Source: DASUZB01 sp036377075 (GTDB lineage Bacteria > Actinomycetota > CALGFH01). From it: a stretch of DNA of 10,428 bases. How positions within the stretch are numbered: the stretch's first letter is position 1; each line of letters opens with the position of its first letter. Of the stretch, positions 1-5,715 are shown one piece after another. Made by a program: the position numbers and the translations under genes. Where the stretch lies: assembly GCA_036377075.1 (NCBI GenBank), contig DASUZB010000282.1, positions 1 through 10,428 on the forward strand, given 5' to 3'. The notes under the pieces were generated by a model. That model did not search any database. It worked only from the letters and a program-made list of their open reading frames with translations, and was not told where the DNA came from.

Positions 1-20
1 GGCGTCGCTTCGCTCGTCAT
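1..20 (-). CDS. 5' end of an unidentified gene leaving the window
   Basis: The minus strand carries an ATG at 20-18 that opens a reading frame beginning Met-Thr-Ser-Glu-Ala-Thr and running off the left edge. Only six complete codons are visible, so no product can be named. The start is credible because a near-perfect Shine-Dalgarno sequence (24-32) lies at the right distance. The upstream DNA of this gene is not ancestral: the end of a decayed IS630-like element starts only about 18 bp before the start codon, so its promoter must lie inside or across the insertion remnant. An 8-bp palindrome TTAGCTAA (31-38) sits at that junction. Confidence 0.55.
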
Positions 21-23
21 GAC

Positions 24-32
24 AACCTCCTT
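24..32 (-). promoter_or_regulatory. Strong ribosome binding site of the leftmost gene
   Basis: On the minus strand the sequence AAGGAGGTT is followed by GTC and then ATG. This is an almost full complement to the 16S rRNA 3' end with about 5 nt between the AGGAGG core and the start codon. It is what supports a real gene leaving the window on the left. Confidence 0.7.
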
Positions 33-37
33 AGCTA

Positions 38-335
38 ACGGGTCTTGAGCGTCGGGTTGAGGGGTGCGGGGGTTGGAGTTGGGCTGCTGGATGGATGAGG
101 ATCGGCGCCAGGCCAACCGTCCCTCGCCGCCCCTGCGGCACAGCAAGAAGGTGACCGGCTCCAGGCCGCCGGTTCCGGGCAGCCGAGCTGTTCGCCGCCG
201 ATGTCCACCAAGCCGAGGTCGCTCGCCAGCGCGGCGTCTGGCCTAGGCCGTCAGCGTCCGGCACCGGCGCTGGAAGGCCGGCGGCCCAGAGGCCCTGCGC
301 AGCAGGGGGGCCAGCGGCCCGGCAGCACGGCCGTC
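38..335 (+). pseudogene. Decayed IS630-family transposase, N-terminal part with left end
   Basis: This is the remnant of the 5' end of an IS630-type transposase gene. Three frames must be joined to read it. Bases 123-178 give a segment ending GDRLQA. Bases 182-243 give AELFAADVHQAEVARQRGV, the typical first helices of the N-terminal helix-turn-helix. Bases 247 to about 335 give AVSVRHRRWKAGGPEALRS, the second half of that domain. No DDE catalytic part follows. Bases 38-197 align with 1622-1786, including the noncoding left end, so both are copies of related elements. At least two indels make it non-functional. The family is assigned from memory of actinobacterial IS630 proteins; a related helix-turn-helix transposase family is the alternative. 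Confidence 0.7.
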
Positions 336-337
336 CG

Positions 338-547
338 ACACCTGCTGCGCACCAGCACCTCTACCGGGCGCCTATCGACGACGCTGACCCCTTCGCCATG
401 GAAACGGCCCGCTACCGGCACATCGATCACACCATCCGACCTCACCAAGCCATCGGCGACCGAGTCCCGCCGCAGGCCTACCGCGGGATCTGCGAAGCTC
501 GTAGACCACCACGGAGTCGTGTGCCTGCTCTCAGCAGACCGCGTTGA
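338..547 (+). pseudogene. C-terminal remnant of an IS3/IS481-type integrase-core transposase
   Basis: One open frame of about 69 codons ends at TGA 545-547. It carries the hallmark C-terminal motif of rve-type transposases: ARYRHIDHTIRPHQAIGDR followed by VPPQAYRG, matching the N-x-x-RPHxAxG-x-x-TPxxxY pattern. The Asn usually seen before the T-I-RPH block is His here. There is no start codon context and the catalytic DDE region is absent, so only the last fifth or so of the gene remains. It is fused directly behind the unrelated IS630-like fragment, which points to nested insertion followed by deletion. IS3 and IS481 cannot be told apart from this stretch. Confidence 0.65.
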
Positions 548-605
548 CCGTGAGCGGAGGTGACGACCTGAGCGTGACACCTCGGGGTCGAGATCGGAGC
601 GAACG

Positions 606-1508
606 ATGAAGGCAGCCCGCTACAGCCAGTTCGGAGGCCCAGAGGTCCTCGAAATCGTGGAGCTTCCCGACCCGCAGGCGGGGCCCGGCCAGATCCGGGT
701 CGCGGTGCACGCGGCCGGTGTCAATCCGACCGACTGGAAGCTGCGCAAGGGCCTGATGGGCGGGGAGCTCCCGCAGACGACGGGTCGCGAGGTGGCGGGC
801 GTCGTCGACGAGATCGGCGAGGGGGTCACGGACGTCGCTGTCGGCGATCGAGTATTCGGGTTCTCCGACGACGGCGCGGGCGCGGCCGAGCTGGCGCTGC
901 TCACCTACTATGCGCCGATCCCGCCGTCGCTTGGCTTCGCCGAGGCCGCTGGGCTGCCCGTCGCCATCGAGACGGCCACCCGCAGCCTGGACGGGCTCGG
1001 CGTGGCGGTCGGGAGCACGCTGCTGGTCAGCGGCGCCGCCGGTGGGATCGGCAGCGCCGCCGTCCAGCTCGCTGTGGCGCGCGGAGCCCGCGTGATCGGA
1101 ACCGCCAGTCCCGCTAACCACGAGTACCTGCGCTCGCTGGGCGCCGAGCCCATCGTCTACGGCGAGGGCCTCGTCGAGCAGGTTCGCGCGCTCGCGCCTG
1201 ACGGCGTCGACCTGGCGCTCGACGTCGCCGGGAGCGGCGTCCTGCCCGAGCTCATCGAGCTCACGGGCGGCCCAGAGCACGTCGTGACGGTCGCCGACTT
1301 CGCTGGCGCGCAGGAGTACGGAGTGAGGTTCAGCACGGGCTCTGACGGCCGCGCGGTCCACGCCATCGCCGAGATCGGCGAGCTGATCGAGTCCGGGCGC
1401 TTCTCGCTCCCGGTCGCGCGGACCTTCCCGCTCGCCGAGATCGCGGAGGCGCACCGGGTCAGTGAGGACGGTCACGTGCGTGGGAAGCTCGTGCTGCTGG
1501 TCGGCTGA
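606..1508 (+). CDS. Zinc-independent NAD(P)H quinone oxidoreductase-like protein (MDR family)
   Basis: This 300-residue protein has the layout of the quinone oxidoreductase branch of the medium-chain dehydrogenase/reductase superfamily. The N-terminal GroES-like half includes VHAAGVNPTDWKLRKG and a GREVAGVVDEIGEGV block near residues 59-75. The Rossmann half begins at about residue 141 with VSGAAGGIGSAAVQLA, the AxxGxxG nucleotide-binding loop. The structural and catalytic zinc ligands of alcohol dehydrogenases are absent, as expected for this branch. The reaction is probably NAD(P)H-dependent reduction of a quinone or enone; the substrate cannot be read from sequence. The ATG at 606 is preceded by GGAG at 596-599. 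The gene stands alone between two IS remnants and looks intact. Bases 1509-1621 after it hold only a 10-bp palindrome (1573-1582) and no clear terminator. Confidence 0.9.
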   Translation: MKAARYSQFGGPEVLEIVELPDPQAGPGQIRVAVHAAGVNPTDWKLRKGLMGGELPQTTGREVAGVVDEIGEGVTDVAVGDRVFGFSDDGAGAAELALLTYYAPIPPSLGFAEAAGLPVAIETATRSLDGLGVAVGSTLLVSGAAGGIGSAAVQLAVARGARVIGTASPANHEYLRSLGAEPIVYGEGLVEQVRALAPDGVDLALDVAGSGVLPELIELTGGPEHVVTVADFAGAQEYGVRFSTGSDGRAVHAIAEIGELIESGRFSLPVARTFPLAEIAEAHRVSEDGHVRGKLVLLVG

Positions 1509-1621
1509 TGCGGCCGCGACGACCGTGTGTGACCCGGCTCGCCAGTTAGCGGCAACGCGGTCGCACGCTCGACGCGATCGCGATTATCTTCGGTGACCGG
1601 CTCCCGGCAGCCGAGACCTTC

Positions 1622-1786
1622 TACGGGTCCTGGGTGTCGGGTGAGGGATGCACGGACGGAGTTGGTGCTGGGCTGCTCGGCGGGTGAGGATCGCGGGCAT
1701 GCCAACCACCCCTCGCCGCCCTGCGGCACAACGACAACGCGACCGGCTCGAGGCCCGCCGGCTGCGCGCGGCCGAGCTGTTCGCCG
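1622..1786 (+). pseudogene. Second IS630-family left end with truncated transposase start
   Basis: This stretch is a diverged direct repeat of 38-197. Shared blocks include a GGGTC(C/T)TG...GTCGGGT end, a GAGTTGG...GGGCTGCT stretch, a CCTGCGGCACA stretch, and GCCGAGCTGTTCGCCG at 1771-1786. The frame starting at the ATG of 1699 reads MPTTPRRPAAQRQRDRLEARRLRAAELFA in one piece (residues split here: MPTTPRRPAAQRQRD, then RLEARRLRAAELFA), a typical IS630 N-terminus, and is better preserved than the other copy. After 1786 the similarity stops abruptly and IS701-like sequence begins. The element end lies next to a TA at 1621-1623, compatible with IS630 target choice. Only the first 30 or so codons remain. 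Confidence 0.65.
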
Positions 1787-1796
1787 TCTACCTGGC

Positions 1797-1983
1797 CTAT
1801 GCAACCAGTTCCGCGCCCTCCTCGCCGAGGTGCTCGACCAGCAGGGCGCGCACGTCGTCGCGGACGGCGTCGTGGTCCCACACCGCCCCGGCCAGCAGGT
1901 GCTGCAGGCCGTCGGGGTGGCCTGGCCGGCGTGCTCAGCGATCGTCCAGCAGTTCCTGCGTGGCAGGTCGGCCAGCTGGAGTA
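1797..1983 (-). pseudogene. IS701-family transposase remnant, frameshifted
   Basis: On the minus strand, one frame reads LPRRNCWTIAEHAGQATP, the conserved N-terminal block of IS701-type transposases (typically R-K-N-x-W-T-x-A-E-x-A-G). One base then appears to be missing, and the next frame continues DGLQHLLAGAVWDHDAVRDD and VRALLVEHLGEEGAELVA, ending at a TAG (1799-1797). This matches the family order up to just before the first catalytic Asp block, which is lost. On the opposite strand, 1784-1804 reads AVYLAYA, which resembles the later V-A-V-Y-L-A-Y-A block of the same family, so part of the element may have been inverted. The remnant lies directly behind the 3' end of the neighbouring small gene. 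Confidence 0.65.
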
Positions 1984-2415
1984 TTAGGAGCTCGCGGCCT
2001 TGGCGCGGCCGTCGGCGTAGGCGCGGGCGTCGATGGCGTCGAGGATGGCCAGCCGCGCGTTGTCGACCGCCCACCCGGCGTAGTCGATCGCGGCGGCGGC
2101 GTCGTCCTCGGCCCAGTCCGCGTCGCTCTCGGCGGCCATGGCGTCCAACTGTCGGGCTCGCTGGTCGATCCTCGCCCTGACGTCGTCCATCTTGGCGTCG
2201 GCGTCGGCCTTCATCTGCGCCCACTTGCTCCGTGCGCTGCCGGCGGCCTGGCCGGCCTGCTGCCGTGCGTCCTTGACGGCCAGGTCGAGGTCGACCTGGG
2301 CCTGGTCGATTCGCTGCCTGAGCTGGTCACGGGACTCGGTGGCGGCGGACCGTACCGCCGATTTGGCCTCCGCGACGCGCTGCTGCAGCGCTTCCAGTTG
2401 TGCGGAGAAGTCCAT
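1984..2415 (-). CDS. Small Ala-rich, predicted coiled-coil protein of unknown function
   Basis: This is a 143-residue protein starting MDFSAQLEALQQRVAEAKSA. Residues 1 to about 105 are almost free of Gly and Pro, rich in Ala, Gln, Asp, Arg and Lys, with repeated heptad-like spacing, so long helices or a coiled coil are expected. The region from about residue 100 is acidic (ESDADWAEDDAAAAIDYAGW) and contains two Trp; the tail is RAYADGRAKAASS. There is no signal peptide, membrane span or enzyme motif. The ATG at 2415 is chosen because AAGGAGGGG lies just upstream; an in-frame GTG at 2595 has no comparable site. A 77-bp element shared with the PHA operon promoter region lies 85 nt upstream. Given that link, a phasin-like or granule-associated role is possible, but it is inference; a generic stress or structural protein is equally open. 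Confidence 0.75.
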   Translation of the reverse strand: MDFSAQLEALQQRVAEAKSAVRSAATESRDQLRQRIDQAQVDLDLAVKDARQQAGQAAGSARSKWAQMKADADAKMDDVRARIDQRARQLDAMAAESDADWAEDDAAAAIDYAGWAVDNARLAILDAIDARAYADGRAKAASS

Positions 2416-2418
2416 GTT

Positions 2419-2427
2419 CCCCTCCTT
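2419..2427 (-). promoter_or_regulatory. Ribosome binding site deciding the start at 2415
   Basis: AAGGAGGGG on the minus strand, followed by AAC and ATG, strongly favours the 143-residue form over the 203-residue form that would begin at the GTG of 2595. Confidence 0.7.
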
Positions 2428-2500
2428 GCTCTTGGCTCGACCGCAGGCCGCGCTGGGCGTGGCCGGCGCGGTCACGGCCGGACTCCGTTGCATTCCGCAC

Positions 2501-2577
2501 GACGGTACGGCCGCGGCGGGGTCCTGCCATTGGGCGCCCGTCACGAAGCAGCCGCCCGGCGTGGTACCCGGCGCACA
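2501..2577 (-). repeat. 77-bp conserved upstream element, copy 1
   Basis: Read on the minus strand, these 77 bases match 4107-4183 of the plus strand at 70 positions without gaps. Five of the seven differences fall in one 9-bp stretch (equivalent to 4118-4126); the last 57 bases differ at only two positions. It lies 85 nt before the ATG of the small helical-protein gene and is oriented towards it, just as the other copy is oriented towards fadD. A hairpin GGGCGGC...GGCGCCC with one mismatch and a 12-nt loop can form in both copies. It may be a promoter or leader element; a mobile or coding origin is not excluded. Confidence 0.8.
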
Positions 2578-2591
2578 GCCGCTCGCGCGGC

Positions 2592-2753
2592 GCACTACCG
2601 CTAACCTGGCTGCGCGACGACGACCGCTTCACGGGGACCATCGACGCCGTCCGCAGCGAACTCGGCCATGACGGCTTCATCTCGCGGTGCTCGACCGAAG
2701 CGACCGCCGCCGCGGAGGCCGACGCCCGCACGCTAGCCGCGGCGGGCCGGTAG
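2592..2753 (+). pseudogene. Scar of a GH15 glucoamylase-like gene
   Basis: A frame without its own start reads LPLTWLRDDDRFTGTIDAV, then RSELGHDGFISRCSTE, and ends at TAG 2751-2753 after DARTLAAAGR. The pattern (hydrophobic LP, D-D-x-R-x-x-G-T-I-x-A-I, E-L-x-x-D-G-F-x-x-R-x-x-T-E) is characteristic of the C-terminal half of bacterial GH15 glucoamylase-like proteins. The expected glycine-rich stretch with the active-site region after the T-E is replaced by an Ala-rich stretch, and the remaining hundred or so residues are gone. It starts about 15 bp beyond the 77-bp element, so the deletion end point lies next to that element. The assignment rests on family memory over about 30 residues. Confidence 0.5.
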
Positions 2754-2791
2754 GCGCGATGAGCGGCCGAGCCAGGGGGGCGGCCAGGTCG

Positions 2792-4063
2792 TCACGGCCG
2801 GGGCTCCTCCGGCCGCCGCAGGACTGCGGCGCCGAGCCACTGGCTGGCGAGCAGGGCCAGTTCGACCTGCAGGCGGCGCCCGTCGACGGGACGACCGAGG
2901 CCCTCCTCAGCCTTGCGGACCCGGTACTGGACGGTGTTCTTGTGCAGCGTGAGCCGTTCGGCGGTGGCCTTGTAGCTGCCGTTCTCCTGCAGAAAGGTGC
3001 GGAGGGTGTCGCGCAGCCTGGCGTTGTGGTCCTCGTCGTCGGCGAGCGACCCGAGCGTCTCGACGACCCAGGCCCGCAACAGCTCGATCGAGCTCGACAT
3101 CAAGGCCAGCGGGGCCACGTCCGTGAAGCTGGTAACGGGTTGCCCCGCTGGACCAGCGGCCAGGGCGACAGCGTGCGCGCCCAACGCCTGCCGGTGGGTG
3201 CGGCGGAAGCCGGGGACGCCGGCGCCAGGAGCGCCGAAGGCGAACCGGATCTCGAGTTCCGTCGCGGCGGCGCCGCGGCGCAGGGGAGCGGCGAAATCGT
3301 CCCTGGCGCCGAGCGGGAGCCAGGCCCAGGCACTCGACTCGTCCTGCGGAAGGAAGATCGGCCGCCCCTCGCACTCCGCCCGGCGCGCCACCTCCGCGGT
3401 CTCGTATTCCAGCCGCGCGAGTGTGCCCCCGCCTGCATCCGCCTTGCCGGCCCAGCAGACCACGCCGACGTGGTGCTGCCTGAGCCGATACCCCAGGATC
3501 ACCTCGCAGGAGTCGACGTCGACCCGCTCGCCTCGTAGCAGCGCCCGGACGCGGGCGGTCCTGGCCGCGCTGAGGTTGCGCAGCCAGTTCTCCTTCTCGG
3601 CTTCGTACGCGGACACCAACTCCTCCGCCACGCCGTCGATGTAGCTGGCGGTGATCTCCGCGATGCGCAGCCCGGCGGCGCTGACGACCGACGCGTCATC
3701 GGTGCGCCGACCCACTTCCTGCAAGCACCAGTCCTGGAACTTGGCGGCGCCGATGCGGTACGCACGCAGCAGCGCGGCGATGGGCACGCCACGTTGCGCC
3801 AGCCGGCGGGCGTACTCCTCCGCCGCCGCCGGGGCATGCACGCGGTCCACGTCGATGCCGTGCTGGAGCACGTGCAGCACGGTTGCCACGTTCTCGCCGA
3901 CGCTGGCCTCCAGCAGCGCGAGGACCCGGCCGTCGGCCCGCAGTTGCGGGATCTCCTGCACGAGTAGGTCGTAGATCTCGGCGGAAAGCTCCGCGGCGCG
4001 GGGTACGAGCGCTGCGCCGACGTCCGCCACGCTCTGTGCAGCAGCTGGACTGGACTTGTCCAC
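2792..4063 (-). CDS. PucR/CdaR-type transcriptional regulator
   Basis: This 423-residue regulator has three parts. Residues about 15-165 resemble the RsbRD-like N-terminal domain common in actinobacterial PucR proteins (helical, with AAEEYARRLAQRGVPIAALL and YRIGAAKFQDWCLQEV). Residues about 170-320 match the degenerate GGDEF-like CdaR domain. Residues 350-405 are the PucR C-terminal helix-turn-helix, with LRTFLQENGSYKATAERL and HKNTVQYRVRKAEE. It starts at GTG 4063; there is no convincing ribosome binding site, and a promoter fits a leaderless transcript. It is divergent from the PHA/acyl-CoA operon with 149 bp between starts and is the obvious candidate regulator of it. The inducer is unknown; fatty acids, hydroxy acids or their CoA esters would be logical. 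Confidence 0.9.
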   Translation of the reverse strand: MDKSSPAAAQSVADVGAALVPRAAELSAEIYDLLVQEIPQLRADGRVLALLEASVGENVATVLHVLQHGIDVDRVHAPAAAEEYARRLAQRGVPIAALLRAYRIGAAKFQDWCLQEVGRRTDDASVVSAAGLRIAEITASYIDGVAEELVSAYEAEKENWLRNLSAARTARVRALLRGERVDVDSCEVILGYRLRQHHVGVVCWAGKADAGGGTLARLEYETAEVARRAECEGRPIFLPQDESSAWAWLPLGARDDFAAPLRRGAAATELEIRFAFGAPGAGVPGFRRTHRQALGAHAVALAAGPAGQPVTSFTDVAPLALMSSSIELLRAWVVETLGSLADDEDHNARLRDTLRTFLQENGSYKATAERLTLHKNTVQYRVRKAEEGLGRPVDGRRLQVELALLASQWLGAAVLRRPEEPRP

Positions 4064-4069
4064 AAACGG

Positions 4070-4098
4070 ATCGTACGCCGCCGCTCCAGGGCTGTCCC
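4070..4098 (-). promoter_or_regulatory. Putative leaderless promoter of the pucR-type gene
   Basis: On the minus strand GGGACA (4098-4093) and TACGAT (4075-4070) are separated by 17 bp and resemble -35 and -10 boxes. The expected transcription start, about seven bases past the -10 box, coincides with the G of the GTG at 4063. This would explain the absent ribosome binding site. The -35 match is only 4 of 6. Confidence 0.4.
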
Positions 4099-4106
4099 GG
4101 ACGGGA
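4095..4106. promoter_or_regulatory. 12-bp inverted repeat in the divergent promoter region, possible operator
   Basis: TCCCG-GA-CGGGA is a perfect inverted repeat with a 2-bp centre. It overlaps the proposed -35 box of the regulator gene and lies just upstream of the 77-bp element leading to fadD. A dimeric regulator bound here could act on both promoters. It is short and the region is GC-rich, so chance is possible. Confidence 0.35.
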
Positions 4107-4183
4107 TGTGCGCCGGGGACTATCCTGGGCGGCTGCTTCGTGACCGGCGCCCAATGGCAGGACCCCGCCGCCGCCGTACCGTC
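4107..4183 (+). repeat. 77-bp conserved upstream element, copy 2
   Basis: This is the partner of 2501-2577 in inverted orientation, ending 29 nt before the fadD ATG. It contains TATCCT (4121-4126), a possible -10 box, inside the only variable stretch; the other copy lacks a clear -10 there. A perfect GCGCCGG (4110-4116) / CCGGCGC (4144-4150) inverted repeat is present here and has one mismatch in the other copy. If transcription starts near 4130, most of the conserved block would be 5' leader RNA. Both copies can also be read as the peptide GGCFVTGAQWQDPAAAVPS in one frame. Confidence 0.8.
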
Positions 4184-4212
4184 AGAGGCGGAACGGGAAA
4201 GGTGGTGCCGTC

Positions 4213-5715
4213 ATGGGCCTCGCGACGAACCTGCTGCGCAGCGTCAGCGTCCACGCCGACCGCGTCGCCCTCCGCCTTGGGGACGCGGCGCCGACCTACC
4301 GCGAGCTCGACGACGACAGCGCGCGCGTCGCCGGCCTGCTGCGCGACCGAGGGGTGCGGCCGGGCGACCGGGTCGGAGTGATGCTGCCCAACACCCCAGA
4401 GTTCGCCCTGGTCTACTACGGCGTGCTGCGGGCCGGCGGGGTGGTCGTGCCGATGAACCCGCTGCTCAAGGCGCGGGAGGTCGCCTACTACCTGGGCGAC
4501 TCCGGCGCCCGGCTGCTGTTCGCCTGGCACGGCTTCGCGGACGAGGCGTCGGCCGGCGCGGAGCGGGCCGAGGCCGAGGCGGTGGTCGTCGACCCCGCCT
4601 CCTTCGGCGAAGTGCTGGCGTCGGTGCGGCCCGACCGGGAGGTCGCCGAGCGGCAGGAGGACGACACCGCGGTGATCCTGTTCACCTCCGGCACCACCGG
4701 CCAGCCCAAGGGCGCCGAGCTCACCCACGCCAACCTCGCCCGCAACGCCGAGGTGGTGCGGACCGACCTCGAGCAGCTCACCGCCGACGACGTGATCTTC
4801 GGCGGGCTGCCGCTGTTCCACTCGTTCGGGCAGACCTGCACCCTCAACGCCGCGGTGGCGGCGGGGGCGTGCCTGACCCTGCTGCCGCGCTTCGACCCCG
4901 GGCGGGCGCTGCGGATCCTCGCCGACCACCACGTGACCGTGTTCGCGGCCGTGCCGACGATGTACTCGGCGCTGCTCCACCACCCGGACCGGGCGGCCTA
5001 CGACGCCTCCGCGCTGCGGGTGTGCATGTCCGGCGGCGCCGCGATGCCGGTCGAGGTGCTGCGGGCCTTCGAGCAGGCCTTCGGCTGCCTGGTGCTCGAG
5101 GGGTACGGCCTGTCGGAGACCTCCCCGGTGGCCTCGTTCAACCACCCCGACCGCGAGCGCAAGCCGGGCTCGATCGGCACCCCCATCCGGGGGGTGGAGA
5201 TGCGCGTGGTCGACGAGCAGGGCGCCGTGGTCCCGCAGGGCCAGGTCGGCGAGATCGCGATCCGCGGCCACAACGTGATGAAGGGCTACTGGCGGCGCCC
5301 GGAGGAGACCGCCAAGGCGATCCCGGACGGGTGGTTCCGCACCGGCGACGTCGGTCGGGTCGACGAGGACGGCTACTTCGCCATCGTCGACCGCAAGAAG
5401 GACCTGATCATCCGCGGCGGCTACAACGTCTACCCGCGGGAGGTCGAGGAGGTGCTGTACGAGCACGAGGCGGTGGCCGACGCGGCGGTGATCGGCCTGC
5501 CCCACCCGGAGCTGGGCGAGGAGGTGGGCGCGGCGGTCGCGCTCAAGCCGGGCGCCAGTGTCACCCCCGAGGAGCTGCGTGACCACGTCAAGGCGCAGGT
5601 CGCCGCGTACAAGTACCCGCGGAGGGTGTGGATCGTCGAGGCGCTGCCGAAGTCGGCCACCGGCAAGATCCTCAAGCGGGAGATCGTCCCGCCGGCCGAC
5701 CCGGGCCGAAAATGA
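4213..5715 (+). CDS. fadD: Fatty acyl-CoA synthetase (FadD-like AMP-binding ligase)
   Basis: This 500-residue ANL-superfamily ligase would convert a fatty or hydroxy-fatty acid, ATP and CoA to acyl-CoA, AMP and PPi in the cytoplasm. The P-loop-like motif FTSGTTGQPKG is at residues 157-167, GYGLSET at 297-303, the TGD motif at 377-379, and the hinge VDRKKDLIIRGGYNVYP with Asp393 and Arg394 follows. The C-terminal catalytic lysine motif PKSATGKILKR contains Lys485. All residues needed for activity appear present and the length is normal. ATG 4213 is preceded by AAAGGTGG. It is the first gene of a six-gene operon; its TGA overlaps the adk ATG in ATGA. Chain-length preference cannot be read. The context with PhaZ and PhaC suggests it may re-activate hydroxyalkanoic acids. 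Confidence 0.93.
   Translation: MGLATNLLRSVSVHADRVALRLGDAAPTYRELDDDSARVAGLLRDRGVRPGDRVGVMLPNTPEFALVYYGVLRAGGVVVPMNPLLKAREVAYYLGDSGARLLFAWHGFADEASAGAERAEAEAVVVDPASFGEVLASVRPDREVAERQEDDTAVILFTSGTTGQPKGAELTHANLARNAEVVRTDLEQLTADDVIFGGLPLFHSFGQTCTLNAAVAAGACLTLLPRFDPGRALRILADHHVTVFAAVPTMYSALLHHPDRAAYDASALRVCMSGGAAMPVEVLRAFEQAFGCLVLEGYGLSETSPVASFNHPDRERKPGSIGTPIRGVEMRVVDEQGAVVPQGQVGEIAIRGHNVMKGYWRRPEETAKAIPDGWFRTGDVGRVDEDGYFAIVDRKKDLIIRGGYNVYPREVEEVLYEHEAVADAAVIGLPHPELGEEVGAAVALKPGASVTPEELRDHVKAQVAAYKYPRRVWIVEALPKSATGKILKREIVPPADPGRK

Noticed and set aside
31..38. TTAGCTAA as a MarR/TetR-type operator
   Set aside because: Only 8 bp, and it arises at the junction of a ribosome binding site and an IS end.
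1573..1582. CGCGATCGCG palindrome followed by ATTAT as a terminator of the oxidoreductase gene
   Set aside because: A perfect palindrome without loop space and without a T run is not a credible intrinsic terminator.
2416..2595. N-terminal extension of the small helical protein from GTG 2595
   Set aside because: No ribosome binding site at 2595, whereas ATG 2415 has AAGGAGGGG at proper distance; the extension reads through the 77-bp element.
4120..5586. Long open minus-strand frame of 488 codons opposite fadD
   Set aside because: It is a mirror of the GC-rich codon pattern of fadD, has low-complexity His/Gly/Arg/Val composition and no family motifs.
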